Shown here: in pieces, positions 10,169 to 21,751 of the stretch
Position numbering within the stretch: position 1 is the first letter of the stretch
Layout: every line of letters starts with the position of its first letter
Assembly (NCBI GenBank): GCA_946902875.1
Contig: OX336340.1
Location: 6,841,739 to 6,905,738 of the forward strand
Direction: 5' to 3'
Length of the DNA stretch: 64,000 bases
Source: Nematopogon swammerdamellus
Taxonomy: Eukaryota > Arthropoda > Insecta > Lepidoptera > Adelidae
Program-made: the position numbers and the translations under genes
The notes under the pieces: model-generated
Told to the model about the DNA's origin: nothing
Database searches by the model: none
The model's input: the letters and a program-made list of their open reading frames with translations, nothing else

Positions 10169-11225
10169 CAATACTAATAATAAATCTGTAAGGGGTGGTC
10201 ATGGAGTAAGTTACTTTGTTTTAGGAAATATTGAGTTTGTAGCCTCTATGTATGATACTAAAGCTAAATTGACGATTTTTAGAAATCTTTTCTGTATGTA
10301 TGTATGTATGTATGTTCCGCCATGACTCTTAAACCGATCATCCGAATTCGATGAAACTTTGTACAAGCACATTTAACTATAGGGGACACAGGATAGGCTA
10401 CATAAAATTCAGTTCCGGTTACGCTAAGATGTGGCTCCCATACAAACCGATATGTTCAATCCGCGCGCCTTAGTACTATTACATAGGTTAGGTATTTACC
10501 GAGCGAGCGGCAGTTGGCGGCGCGGCGGCGCGGGGGCGGCGCGAGGGACGCGCAGCAGCCGCACTATATAATATTCCTCTTTCACGCAAAAACTACTGAA
10601 CAGATTTTGATGAGCCTTTACAGTACTATAGCTTATACATCAAAAAGGCTATAATTTATAAAGACATTGTGTAAATTTGCCCAAATATCTATAAATGTCA
10701 AGTACTTAAGTCGGAAAAATCCTGCCTTCTGAGAGCTATCTCGGCGTGCGCTGCATAAACCGTTAGAGTTACACGAAGATAGTGTATGGTGAGGTTGTTT
10801 CTCTAAAATAGTTCTAAAAAAAAGTCCGCGACAGCATATATCTACCTTTTATGTGGAAGCCACTATAGCTAAAATAGTGAACCAAAAATACATTTAAATT
10901 GGATACTGTATTTACAATGCACATTTAATAGTTTTGAATTAATTCTTATCAAAATACATACTTTTATCGCTTCTGTTATTTAAAGTAGATAAACTTTGGC
11001 GGTTACACTAAGTAATTTGGACAAATAGTTTAAAAGTTACGACCATGAGAATGTCTTGGGGCAGCGGGGCGAGGCGAATATGTTTGTATGAATTTCCTCC
11101 ATAAAATTTAAGCCGATCATCTAAATTCGATTAAAATTACTACACGCACATTTAGCTATACCGAGACACAGGATAGGCCAAATAAAATTCAGTTCCGGTT
11201 ATGCTAATATGTGGAGTATTTTACT
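10169..11225 (+). mobile_element. Helitron-like H2 5' half with an unrelated middle and a second H2 body segment
   Basis: It starts A|TCAATACTAATAATAAATC at 10169 and follows the H2 body to about 10465 (GTAT run at 10294-10318, then ccgatcatccgaattcgatg and cacaggataggctac). A GC-rich patch (10500-10555) and AT-rich sequence follow. A second H2 body segment lies at 11090-11220. The order suggests two or more H2 copies inserted into each other. Confidence 0.55.
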
Positions 11226-11284
11226 TAGTTAGGTAGGTATCTAAAGTATTTGATTTATTTTAATTGAATTTTCTTATTTTAATG

Positions 11285-12857
11285 TTGATAGCTTCGCGGA
11301 TTCGCTCGCGTGAAATTCGTATTTCAAAAGAAGAAACTAAGTAACTTAGGCCGGGACTGGAGGGCGAACTGGATTCAGATAAAAACAATAAACATTCTCA
11401 AAGAAAGTAAGTAACATACTAAAGGCGAGGCCGAAGGCCGAGCTGCGTTCAGGAAGAGGTTAAACCTTTTCGAAGAAAATAAGCAACAAGGGCGAGGCCG
11501 AAGGCCGAGCTTCGTTCAGGAAGACCTTCAACCTTCTCGAACAAGTTCTCGAAGAAAGTAAGTAACTGAGGGCGAGGCCTAAGGTCGAGTTGCGTTCAGG
11601 AAGACTATAATCCTTCTCGAAGAAAGTAAGTAACTAAGGGCGTGGCCGAAGGCCAAGCTGTATTCTGGAAGACACTAAACCTTCTCGATGACAGTAAGTA
11701 CCTATGGGCGATAGTTACTTACTTTCTTCAAGACGGTTAATAGTCTTCCTGAACGAAGCTCGGTCTTCGGCCTCGCTCTCAATTACTTAATTTCTTCGAG
11801 AAGGTTTATGGTCTTCCTGAACGCAGCTCGGCCTTCGGCCTCGCCCTCAGTTACTTACTTTCTTCGAGAAGGTTTATGGTCTTCCTGAACGCAGCTCGGC
11901 CTTCGGCCTCGCACTCTGTTACTTACTTCCTTCGAAAAGGTTATTGTCTTCCTGAACGCAGCTCGGCCTTCGGCCTCGCCCTCAGTTAGGTACTTACTTT
12001 CATCGAGAAGGTTTATAGTCTTCCTGAACGCAGCTCGGCCTTCGGCCTTGGCCACGATTACTTAATTTATTCGAGAAGGTTTATAGTCTTCCTGAACGCA
12101 GCTCGGCCTTCGGCCTCGCCCTTAGTTACTTACTTTCTTCGAGAAGGTTTATGGTCTTCCTGAACGCAGCTCGGCCTTCGGCCTCGCCCTCAGTGACTTA
12201 CTTTCTTCAAGAAGGTTTATAGTCTTGCTGTACGCAGCTCGGCCTTCGGCCTCGCCCTCAATTACTTACTTTCTTTGAGTAGGTTTATCGTCTTCCTGAA
12301 CGCAGCTCGGCCTTCGGCCTCGCCCTCAATTACTTAATTTCCTCGAGAAGGTTTATAGTCTTCCTGAACGCAGCTCGGCCTTCGGCCTCGCCCTTAGTTA
12401 CTTACTTTCTTCGAGATGGTTTATGGTATTCCTGAACGCAGCTCGGCCTTCGGCCTCGCCCTCTGTTACTTACTTCTTCGAAAAGGTTATCGTCTTCCTG
12501 AACGCAGCTCGGCCTTCGGCCTCGCCCTCAGTGACTTACTTTCTTCAAGAAGGTTTATAGTCTTGCTGTACGCAGCTCGGCCTTCGGCCTCGCCCTCAAT
12601 TACTTACTTTCTTTGAGTGGGTTTATCGTCTTTCTGAACGCAGCTCGGCCTTCGGCCTCGCCTTTAGTTACATACTTTCTTCGAGAAGGTTTATTGTCTT
12701 CCAGAATGCAGCTCAGCCTGAAGCCTCGCCGTTAGTCACTTACTTTAGTTGAGAAGGTTTATCGTTTACCTTACTTAACGCAGATCGGCCTTAGTTACTT
12801 ACTTGCTTTCTTTGAAATACGAATTTCACGCGAGCGCAGCCGCGGGCAAAAGCTAGT
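11285..12857. mobile_element. Inverted pair of Helitron-like H2 3' ends enclosing a 68-bp minisatellite
   Basis: The left border (about 11290-11341) is the H2 3' terminus in inverted orientation (ttcgctcgcgtgaaattcg). The right border (12811-12857) is the same terminus in direct orientation, ending gccgcgggcaaaagCTAG|T. Between them lies a 68-bp minisatellite: roughly five units in one orientation (11345-11710) and about sixteen in the other (11715-12790). Each unit carries the palindromic core ggccttcggcc and the landmarks cttcctgaacgcagctcgg and cttactttcttcgagaagg. Confidence 0.7.
11345..12790. repeat. 68-bp minisatellite, two opposed blocks
   Basis: The repeat period is 68 bp. The orientation switches at about 11710-11715. 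Unit variants differ by single bases and small indels. Chance open frames in both directions (11855-12055 minus, 12416-12616 plus) are by-products of the repeat and are not genes. A single unit occurs in the H2 copy at 18893-19315, degenerate units at 57930-58290, and relics at 26108-26330 and 30165-30200. Confidence 0.85.
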
Positions 12858-15800
12858 AGATAATAATTCAAACTATCCTATCTAATAAATGTCTTCGATA
12901 AAACAATCGAAGCCGCAATTGAACAAGCGTATATCGGGCCCACAATCAAATATACTGGAGTCTCTCGCTCGACCCGACCACTAAACTACAAACAGAACAA
13001 GTAGCTCAAAAGACGTCGCCTTGTTGCCCCAAGACCTTTTCACTTTAAGTCACTGAAATATAACAGAGTTCGTCCTTTGTGGACCCTCTTCAGTACCCCT
13101 CACACCAGAGTACTCAGCTCAAAGGATATATCACGTTATTAGATTAATGTTTGTTTAAGCAGAGTGCCTTTATGAATCTAGTTTTTGGAATGTGCTTTCA
13201 TATCTTGGGCCTCGACGGGTTGGCTGGAGGTTTAATATTAGTTTGTGCTTTCTCCGTCAAAACGGTGAAATTTCAGCGCTCTTCGTGTAATGCGTATTTC
13301 GGTGACATATTTTGTCATACCTGTAAAGCGTTTCCTTTGAACCGACAAGGCCGAAAGCATTAATATATACGGAAAGGTATTCGGTTTATATATATTTAGC
13401 TGACCTTTCGAAAGAGTTCGGTTCGAGCTTTTCAACTTTTCTTCTTTCAGGATATTTCTGAACCAGGATAGCATGCTCGCAAGAACGTCGTAAAAACTTT
13501 TTCGTTTCGAGAAGAGTGATAGAGCGGAAGTAGTTCAATTTCACGTTCTAAATCAAACATGACTCAAACTGGATCACCGATGTCATTACGAATTTAGTGA
13601 TGTCGATTACGAAACATCACATCCTTTTGGTTTACTGATGAAATCTGGAAACATCTCAACAGTTTTTCAATTTAAAGGTAGTCATGTAAATTTTCCAAAC
13701 TGATAATGAAAAGGAAAAAATGAAAATAAATTGTATTTTTTTTTCTCACCAATGTACGTACAATATACAAATAATGTATATTATGTAAGTATGGGAACAT
13801 TATCCAAGTGGAACCTATACCCTAGTGGAACCCAAATCGCGAAACACACCTAGCGATTTTATGCTATACAGTTAAAAATTGGAGTCTAACTTCGTTCGTT
13901 TATTAAAATAGGAATATTTAGCTTTAGCCAGATTTAAATGTTATTAGTAATTAATTGCATACAATCGTCCCCATCCTAATCTATAAATAGCACAATTTGC
14001 ATGAGATTTCTCCTAACACGCGAGTTGATAAAGATACGCGAATCCGCAAGTGTGACGGAGATAGACATGAATTTGAAATTTCGTCTTTCTTCACACCATT
14101 GACTTTTCATATCCACGACGAGTTTACCGACTCGGCGAGTAGGGTAACAATCCCCGGTCTATCTTTATTATTGTTTTGTCTCAAATACTTATGTTGGTAA
14201 TGCTATACCGGCTGCGAACCCTATTTATTTTCCTTTTCTTTGATTCTGAACCTGCTTCTCTGAAACCTCACGGCCGCTGCCTTTTCCGCACGCAGCGTCT
14301 CGTCCGGAAACAAAAATTTATTGTCTCAGACCTATAATCCTGCTCAGTGGCGAAAAGATTACAAGTTAAGCAACAAATCGTATCGCCGCACCACCGCACC
14401 CTCGACCCCTGTGTAGTCCGGACTAATTCAAGGACCGCTGGTCTAATTTGTAACGGCCGAACAAATTATTCAATAAATATAGGATTTTGAAGGTGTGGGC
14501 ATATTGGATTGGCTTTTCAAGGACACTTTTAAGCCGTTATACTAATATATGTACACTATCGCAAAATATACTCTGAAACGGTTGCGGGAGACCAGGAATT
14601 AGAATGGAAATAGATAGACCATTCTAGGTCGGTAAAATACTAACGATCGCTTTATAAAATGATGGGGAAATTATTGCCGTGCGAGTGTTAGTTCATGCAC
14701 TGTTAAAATGTTAAAAACAAGTCTAGCAAGCTGATCAAGACCACCGCTTGCTGGCGCGTTCGTTTTGGTATTTTTATTTTCATACTTATCATGCGTGCGA
14801 TGCGACCCAGAAAGGATTAGTTAACACACCTTTCCCCGAAGTTCTTCATCGTGATTTCAATCCCCCAGCGGTTCTATTCCTAGGGCAGTGAGTCGCCGGA
14901 AAAAGGTGAACTCACTCGAAACAGAAGCTTGAGAGCGAGATGGCGAGCGTGAAGTGAAGCAAGAGAGAACGAGATAGAAAATTACTTCACGCGAAATCAA
15001 CTTCGAGTGAATCCTATGAATGCCAGCACGGTACGGGCGAATGTGAATGCAAGGCCAAAGACAACAGAATCGGTTGTGAGTGACAGAAGGCAGCAAAGCC
15101 ACGATTCTCCGAATATCGTTGTGTAAATCAAGTTATTGTGTGCCGCTGACAGTCGCCTTGGGCCCAGGATTCTGTGGGATTACTGCGTCGCGTTCCGAAC
15201 TCTCTCCTCGAATTAAGGAGGCGTTTTTCACGCCAGAAACAATGTTTTCATAAGCTCCCCCGCCACTCGTAAGCCCTTACGGTGAATTATTGTGTGCATG
15301 AAATTATGTTTCTTCTCGAGAAAAGGATCTCTGACGGCCTCGGGTAAGACCAGGGTCCTAAGTCTACAGCTGTTTAATTACCTACGTTACGTAACGAAAT
15401 CTCTCTCCGCGTCTCTCCGGGATGCTCTGGGGCTCAAATCTTCAAATGTTTTCAGTATATTGCAGGTTTTTTTTTTTCAAAATATAATATTTAAATTTCG
15501 CAGCGTTCTCTTTTGTTTTGTATTAATTTTAATACCAAAATAAATCATTTGCAGGTATTTGTAATAAATAATTACAAAATTAAACTATAAGGTATGTTAA
15601 ATCCGAACGTTCTTCACACCCAGGGTTCCGTAGTGATGTCCTTTTTGCACGCATATCGAGATCGCACGGCACTCCACTAAGAATGTTATTTTCTCATCAA
15701 GCTAAACAAAGCTTTTTATGAAAATAAGGACTACTTAAATGGATTACTTAACAAAAGGTTGCGTGTACTTATGAACGCGCGTTAGAAGTTATACAAGTGA

Positions 15801-16600
15801 GTAAAAAAAATTAAAGCTCAAACAAATCATTTTTATGCGGTGACGATGACGATGACGTTTTTTCTGAGTTTACTCGCCATTTCCATAACATATTATTGTC
15901 ATACATAACGTTCCTAAAGAAGCATAACTTCACAAATGCAGGTTAATTATGTTTACGTTCTGACCGGGCGGAGTGATCACCTCGGACAGGGCGTGTGACA
16001 GACAGACTGGTGGATGGAAGGACAGACACCTGACCGATTTTATAAGAGTTCCTGCCAGCGTAGCTGACTATGCAACCCTAAAAATATGTCAGTCGGTGTG
16101 CCCGAACAATGTCTCTCGCCAGTTCACAGAATCGTTTCCATCAACACGCAACAACCTTTCTTCCGAAGGCTCGTGCTGGTTCTACCTTATTCAAAGTTCA
16201 TTCACGAACTATTTGTTTTGCAAGTAAATTGCAAAATTTACATTACAAATACAGCTGAAATTCTCCGCGAGCCCGTAGTTAAAGTACACACGTCATGTAT
16301 AAAACAAAATCTACCTCCATTAAACCGTTGTTGTGTCAGAGTAGGCCGTAAACGCTCAAATAAAAGTGTCCCTACGCAGTTAACGCACGCGTGGCCTCTC
16401 CCCATAACTCTCGGACTATTCCTAAATATTTTATTACGTATATTTTTTGTCATAACACGATTTATATTCAGAGAGAGCCGTGCTGTGCCGTGCGCCATTT
16501 TCTATTTGCGTCCAACGCAGCGGTGAAGGCGCGGCGATGGCAACTTCCCTTCCCGTTGCCGCCCCCCGCGCCCGCCTCCGCCCCGCCACCGCCAACCGTC
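12858..16600. other. Repeat-poor stretch, no recognised gene
   Basis: This is the longest stretch without a clearly recognised interspersed repeat. Only fragments of R1-like sequence appear near 15620 and 15960-16075. Several overlapping open frames on both strands at 15973-16526 (longest 146 codons, starting 16086) show no domain I recognise and are probably chance frames. If a host regulatory region or non-coding exon exists in this window, this is a likely place. Confidence 0.4.
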
Positions 16601-16619
16601 TCCGGTGCGGCAGCGGCCG

Positions 16620-16710
16620 CGTAGAGAGCGACTTGGGTGGCGCGAGCTATAAATCCGGGAACGTTTTGTTCCGGCCCATTACTAGCGTGCGAGAGCGTAT
16701 AAGCTAAAAC
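16620..16710 (+). promoter_or_regulatory. Possible TATA promoter in a GC-rich patch
   Basis: A TATAAA motif at 16648-16653 sits at the downstream edge of a GC-rich patch (16500-16640). It is followed by a perfect GGAAC-5 nt-GTTCC inverted repeat (16658-16672), which resembles a heat-shock-element or nuclear-receptor half-site pair. No coding region clearly follows. Weak evidence. Confidence 0.2.
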
Positions 16711-17630
16711 GTACCGACATGACCGCGAGACACCGCCACGAAACCGCCTCCCCTACTCAAGGATTAAAGTTCAAAATTAAATTAACAGTAGATTTCGGGC
16801 GCCGCTTGAAATTTAACTCTAGTCGCGACTTATGCACGAATGATTTAGCACTTGGGAGTGTTGGTCGCTTTCGGCCGAGCTCCAGTTCGACACATGTTTA
16901 TGTGTAAACAAGAAAACATTATAATTGCACAGAGTTATTAGTTCAGTGGAAGTATTGAAACACACGTGTCGTGGTCCTTTAGCGTGCAACTCGTCCAGGA
17001 CGACGCTTCTATGAAATAAAAAGCGACCAGCACTTCCGCAATTACTGAGGCTGTTAGGATTTTGCTTTTCAGTCGCTTTTCATCATTCCCGGCCTTTCAG
17101 CTCTAGTGAGAACACGTGACCTCCGAGCAATCCACTCTAGACGTCGTTCATTGAAACTGCGCTAATAGATTTATCCTGGAAATATAACATTTACGGAACT
17201 AAAGCTAAATATTTAGTACTCTCGTACATAACTAGTACTCTCTATGCACTAGCCGCTAGTAACTAGTGGACCATCACCCCCTAGCAATGTTGTTTCTTAT
17301 TATACCCATAGGTACCTACTTCTTTCTACTATTCATCATCACACAAAGGCTGACTGGTAGAAATCACATGCAGTGATAAATCCACCTTTCGCGCACTCTT
17401 GTATTTCTGTTTCCCACCACCTAACGTTTGACATTTCGTTTACGTTTTTACATCGTATGCAAAAGCCCTTAAGCATCAGTGGAAGATAAATACTTAGTCT
17501 ATTCCATTTGTAATTTCATGTATAATTTCAATCTACGAATAAAATGTATTATTGTAATTTTCTTGGTATCGGCCATCTAATATCTAAGTATGTTAATAGT
17601 ATTTTTCTGTGAGTATACTATTATTTTTTA
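16711..17630. other. No gene recognised
   Basis: No supported feature. The cluster of ACTAGT/CTAGT motifs at 17215-17275 is noted without interpretation. Confidence 0.4.
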
Positions 17631-17910
17631 ACCCTCGAGGCAAAACGGAGGGGTCTTATTTTAAATTTAACATGTTTGTGTGTATGTGTGTAAGGGTGTG
17701 TCTGTCTGTGGCATCGTAACTCCCAAACGGATCGACCGATTTGGATATTGTTTTTTTTTTATTAGAAAGCTGGTTCTTAGCTGTGTTTGTAATCAAGTAA
17801 ATAAAATACAAAAAAAAATCAGACCTGCGCGGGAATTTACTTAGCGATCCCCCGACTCACTTAAGTAAGTAAACGGAAATTATTTTTTACTTTTTAAGTG
17901 TCGGGGATTT
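17631..17910 (+). mobile_element. 'aaccccCGacg' family interspersed repeat (R2), diverged
   Basis: It has the features of a common lepidopteran family: a start like ccctcgaggcaaaacggagg, a TGTGTGT/CTGTCTG segment, the body 'ctcccaaacggatcgaccg', and 'gcgatcccccgactc' toward the end. Related copies are at 19825-19968 and, inverted, 29190-29560. The class is unknown to me. Confidence 0.55.
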
Positions 17911-18240
17911 TTTAAATTTGTAATTTAACTTTTTATATACTAAATTCACAGTGCAAGTGCAAATAGTGTAGTTAGTTCCAAAATAAACCTTGCGATTTTC
18001 TCCAGAGTATACTCGGAAAAAATAGCACTCGTATTTCTTCTTCTCTAGGTTTTCATACAAATCCGCTTTGTAAAGTGGACGCTCGAATCTCTCACTGTGA
18101 CGTATTTCCATGCAAAACCTGTCAAAGGAAAGGCGGGATCTGGCCTCTGGAATACGGAATATCTATCTTTTTAGATTTTTTTCCGTCGTGGACACATCGC
18201 TCGGGTGTTTTCACATCATTATGTGAATAAATATTCTGTA
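17911..18240. other. No gene recognised
   Basis: The minus-strand open frame 17887-18111 has no recognised domain. Confidence 0.35.
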
Positions 18241-18560
18241 CTTAAAAATAATAGCCCCACTGCATATCTCCCCGTGCATGTCGTAAAAGACGACTCAGGG
18301 ATAATGACAAGATGCCGTGCTAAAGGGCTACAGGCCAGCTACCTCTCACATTGGCACGGTCCTTTCACCGAGGCATGCATCAAGTGGGTCATCGTGCCTT
18401 ACTTGCCATTGCCGTTGGATAGTCTTGTGTGAATACTCGTACGTTGCGGAACTTGGTGATCGGTGTTGAGCTGTTGATTCACCAGAGTCCTTACAGCTCA
18501 ACACCGATTTCTCTGCTTACCCGGTTGTCGGGATATAGCGTGTAGTAGTAGTATGCATGT
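18241..18560 (+). mobile_element. SINE-A head module fused to a different repeat with a conserved hairpin
   Basis: 18241-18305 matches the upstream head of long SINE-A copies (agccccactgcat; gtcgtaaaagacgactcag). What follows is not SINE-A: a GC-moderate segment and then a 16-bp perfect stem at 18459-18508, followed by 'cccggttgtcgggatatagc'. The second half matches 30421-30510 in inverted orientation and a relic near 22225-22260. Confidence 0.5.
18459..18508. repeat. 16-bp hairpin, conserved with a compensatory change
   Basis: Arms atcggtgttgagctgt (18459-18474) and the exact complement (18493-18508), loop 18 nt. In the copy at 30460-30506 the same stem has T-A instead of A-T at one position on both arms, so pairing is kept. 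Confidence 0.8.
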
Positions 18561-18892
18561 ATGTATGTAAGTATGTAAATATTGATCAGAATTTCGTCAG
18601 CTATATGTATATTATACTATATGTATATTGTCGACAGTTTTAAGACAATGTTTCTAGGTTTTAAAGTGATGGCTAAAATATAAGGTACTTACTATTGTAT
18701 TGTTTTTATGTTAGGAACTTTCGTTTTTACGTCCACATCGGAAGGTTTTCTCATCTGGTCCGGTTTCATGCATAATTTATAATAATAAAAGTTTCATAAA
18801 ATGGAAATCCAACGTCTGCCAAATATGGCGTATATTTATGCAATTAGATACAATTAGATATAAATAGATTTAATTTTAATTAAATTTAAATT

Positions 18893-19315
18893 ACTAGCTT
18901 TTGCCCGCGGCTTCCCTAGCGTGAAATTCGTATTTAAAAAGAAGAACGTATGTAAGAAAGAAGGCCGAGCTACGTTCAGGTAAACAATAAACCTTCTCGA
19001 TGAAAGTAAGTAACTAAGGGCGACGCCTGCTACGTTGCTTTATTTCGGCGCGCGGAACAATTCGGTTTGTATGAGAGCCACATCTTAGCGTAGCCTATCC
19101 TGTGTCCCGTATAGTAAAATATGCTTGTACTAAGTTTCGTAGAATTCACTTGATCGGTTTAAGAGTTATGGAGGAACATACATGCATACATACAGAAAAG
19201 ATTTCTAAAAATCGTCAATATAGTTTTAGTATCATACATAGAGTCTACAAACGCAGTATCTCATAAAACAAAGTAACTTACTCCATGACCACCCCTTACA
19301 GATTATTTATTTGTA
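18893..19315 (-). mobile_element. Helitron-like H2 element carrying one 68-bp unit
   Basis: The 3' end (tagcttttgcccgcggctt, inverted) is at 18893 with T outside CTAG. The body follows in family order to 'ccaccccttacagatt' at about 19300. One 68-bp unit (aaggccgagctacgttcag... to about 19030) lies between the 3' terminus and the body, which is where the long arrays sit in the 11.3-12.9 kb complex. Confidence 0.7.
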
Positions 19316-19770
19316 TTTATTGATTATAGCATATTTTCTGTTGTGTTTGTATTATATTAGTCATTAATAAAAGAATAAATTATGAAAAATAGATACAACG
19401 TAATCTATATAATATAGGAAGGATTGAAATCGAGCGAATCTTAGGCAATATCCTTGACGGATATCGTTATTATTCCGATATAAGCACCAGCTGCGAATAA
19501 TGAATAAGGCATTTGAGGCTCCGACTATTGTGCGTTAGAATCCTATCCGCCGGTTATTCGCTAATTGCTTATTAGGTTACTAATCAGTTTGCTTATTGCT
19601 AATAAACCGATAATTAGCTGCGGAACCACACTCTAAATTCACTATATACCTATATAATATTCGACATATCAATCTACCTATATCTGAAGATGTATCAAAT
19701 CAAATCTAATCAAATCATTTATTAATAATCATATTTCTTATTACCAGTCAGACAGACTCATTAATGGAAT
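19316..19770. other. No gene recognised
   Basis: AT-rich, with TAAT/ATTA-rich stretches. No supported feature. Confidence 0.4.
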
Positions 19771-20010
19771 CAATACTAATAATAAATCTGTAAGGGATGA
19801 TCGTGAAGTAAGTTACTTCACTTTATTAACCCCCCGACGCAAAAAGAGGGGTGTTAGTAGAGTGTGTATGGGTGGTCTGTCTAGCATCGAGCTCCCAAAC
19901 GGATGGACCGATTAGGATGCGGTTTTTTATTAGAAAGCTATCGTTTTTACACTCTATGTATGACACTAAAACGAAATTGACGTTTTTGAGAAATATTTTC
20001 TGTATGGTTT
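19771..20010 (+). mobile_element. Helitron-like H2 5' end interrupted by an R2 repeat
   Basis: A|TCAATACTAATAATAAATC starts at about 19771 and runs through 'gtaagttacttcactt'. An R2 element (about 19825-19968: ccccccgacgcaaaaagagg ... ttttttattagaaagcta) interrupts it. H2 then resumes (cactctatgtatgacacta, then aaatattttctgtatg). Confidence 0.6.
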
Positions 20011-20232
20011 AGGTTTTTAGTTTTTTTTGGTTTTATTATTATCATTCGCAGGCCAATAAATTTTGCACTTGAATTCGTTATCTTTCGAAATGTAACAACA
20101 ATGAAAAACAATTAAACACAATGAAAACAATGACAAGGGCTGTACAGAACCAGATAAAAGCAAAAACAATTAAGCTGTCTTATGCTTATAGACTACTATA
20201 CTACACTTACCTAATACTACTACTATCTACTT

Positions 20233-20607
20233 AAATTAGCGTTAATAAACTTGGCAATGTAACTTTTAAAACATGGTACAATAGCATCAAAAGAATTGTC
20301 AATATGCCTATCCTACCTAAATCACACATAAGCTAAGTTAAAAATAAAATAATTTCATAAAATAACATTAGTCAAAAATTAATAATTGTCAAGGAATATA
20401 ATTATATCATTGATACACCGCGACTTAGAACCACTGACACCCATGGAAATGTCGGCTCTATAAATACGAACCACGGTCAGCCTTAATTAATTTAGCATGA
20501 ATAGATTTGTCCCTAATTTAAGTAGCGTCAATAGACTTGTCAATGAAATATTTAAAACATGATACAATAGCATCAAAAGAATTGTCAATCCTAAATCACA
20601 GATCAGC
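20233..20607 (-). repeat. Two diverged direct copies of a ~95-bp segment with conserved antisense frame
   Basis: 20233-20336 and 20518-20607 share a near-identical core (caatagcatcaaaagaattg at 20278 and 20563). Read on the minus strand, both encode a similar ~23-residue unit beginning IDNSFDAIV, and most differences are conservative. I do not recognise the family. It could be the remnant of a repeat-containing protein or transposon ORF. Confidence 0.35.
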
Positions 20608-20785
20608 TACGTTCCTCCATAACTCTTAAACCGATCATCCGAATTCGATGAAACTTAGTACAAGTACAAAACCGATCTCATACAAACCAAATTGTTCCGC
20701 ACGCCGAAATAAAGGTACGGTGGCGGGCTTACTTACTTTCTTCTTTGTAAATACGAAGCGAAGCCTCGGGCAAGAGCTAGTAATG
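20608..20785 (+). mobile_element. Helitron-like H2, 3' half
   Basis: It contains the H2 body (taaaccgatcatccgaattc; ccgcacgccgaaataaagg; cttactttcttctttg) and ends gagcTAG|T at 20785 after 'gaagcctcgggca'. Part of the 3' hairpin region is deleted. Confidence 0.6.
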
Positions 20786-20889
20786 TGCATAATATGATAT
20801 ATGATGGCAATCTACAAATCACCTTTATTGTAGCGTCAATAGAGTGTCGGCAGGGATAGCGGCGACATCCGACAAGTTCTCACTTATAG

Positions 20890-20995
20890 AATAGTATACA
20901 CTTGTTATTTGCGAAGCCCTCGGACAGACAGACATACAGACGGACAGACAGACGGCGTAGGCTTAATAATAGGCGGATACGGAACCCTAAAAACG
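20890..20995 (+). mobile_element. R1 family, tail fragment
   Basis: GACAGACAGACAT/GACGG run followed by 'ggcgtaggcttaataatagg' and 'acggaaccctaaaaa', the standard R1 tail. Confidence 0.6.
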
Positions 20996-21334
20996 ATTCC
21001 TAACTCAAATTGCTAAATGCCTATAATATTTTAATAGTAGCAATAGTAGTATGAATGTATGTGCGTGCTTGCTTATACGTACATTTTCAGAAGTTTCTTG
21101 GCAGACTACAAATCATGACAGGGATATTTTTAAAAATAGACTGAAAAAGTTGATTATTAAAAAATGTCATATTTGTTTTGGTTTTGTTGTGAGCCTCAAT
21201 CACGCTCGCACTCATTATTTGCCCATCTGGCGATCTTAAAATGGGACAGGTGAAACCGAAGCAGTATTCTAACTAATTATTAGTGAAGACTTTTCAAGGC
21301 AAACATGAAATTTAATATTATACATTATTTATTA
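20996..21334. other. No gene recognised
   Basis: The open frame 21051-21239 has no recognised domain and lies between repeats. It reads as a possible degenerate transposon relic (KCHICFGFV...LNHARTHYLPIW), but this is not strong enough to call. Confidence 0.3.
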
Positions 21335-21404
21335 CTAACTAAGAATTTCACTTTATAAATATATATATTTCTTAATTAAATACTAACAACTTTTTGTTGC
21401 TTTA

Positions 21405-21751
21405 TTTTTTATGTAAAACACATATTTTATTAATAATAATAAAAAAGCACATTTATCGATGAAATACCATTCACCAGGCCTCAACGTCATTCACTAAATT
21501 AAACATACATCACCAGTATACCTTTCACATCATTTACGTTCATCCACTCACCATGTATCCATAAAACCATCATTTGCTTTCTATTTCTATATAAAAAATA
21601 ATATAAAAAAAGAAGAAAATATTAAAAAACATATCTATCAAATAATTATTTCTCACTTGACTGAAGACGCCACCGACATCGGGGCGAAATATTTCATCGA
21701 TAAATGTGCTTTTTTATTATTATTAATAAAATATGTGTTTTACATAAAAAA
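21405..21751. mobile_element. MITE with perfect 62-bp terminal inverted repeats
   Basis: 21405-21466 and 21690-21751 are perfect reverse complements over 62 nt (landmark gcacatttatcgatgaaata). The 223-bp interior has no coding capacity. A direct repeat taactaagaattt occurs about 70 bp left of the first arm (near 21336) and immediately right of the second arm, so the true element may be larger than the arms. Confidence 0.75.

Noticed and set aside
11855..12616. Open frames rich in 'EGRAAFRKT' or 'ERSSAFGLA' repeats
   Set aside because: Translations of the 68-bp minisatellite in both orientations, not genes.
16086..16526. 146-codon open frame
   Set aside because: Overlapped by equally long frames on both strands in a GC-richer stretch; no recognisable domain or codon signature.
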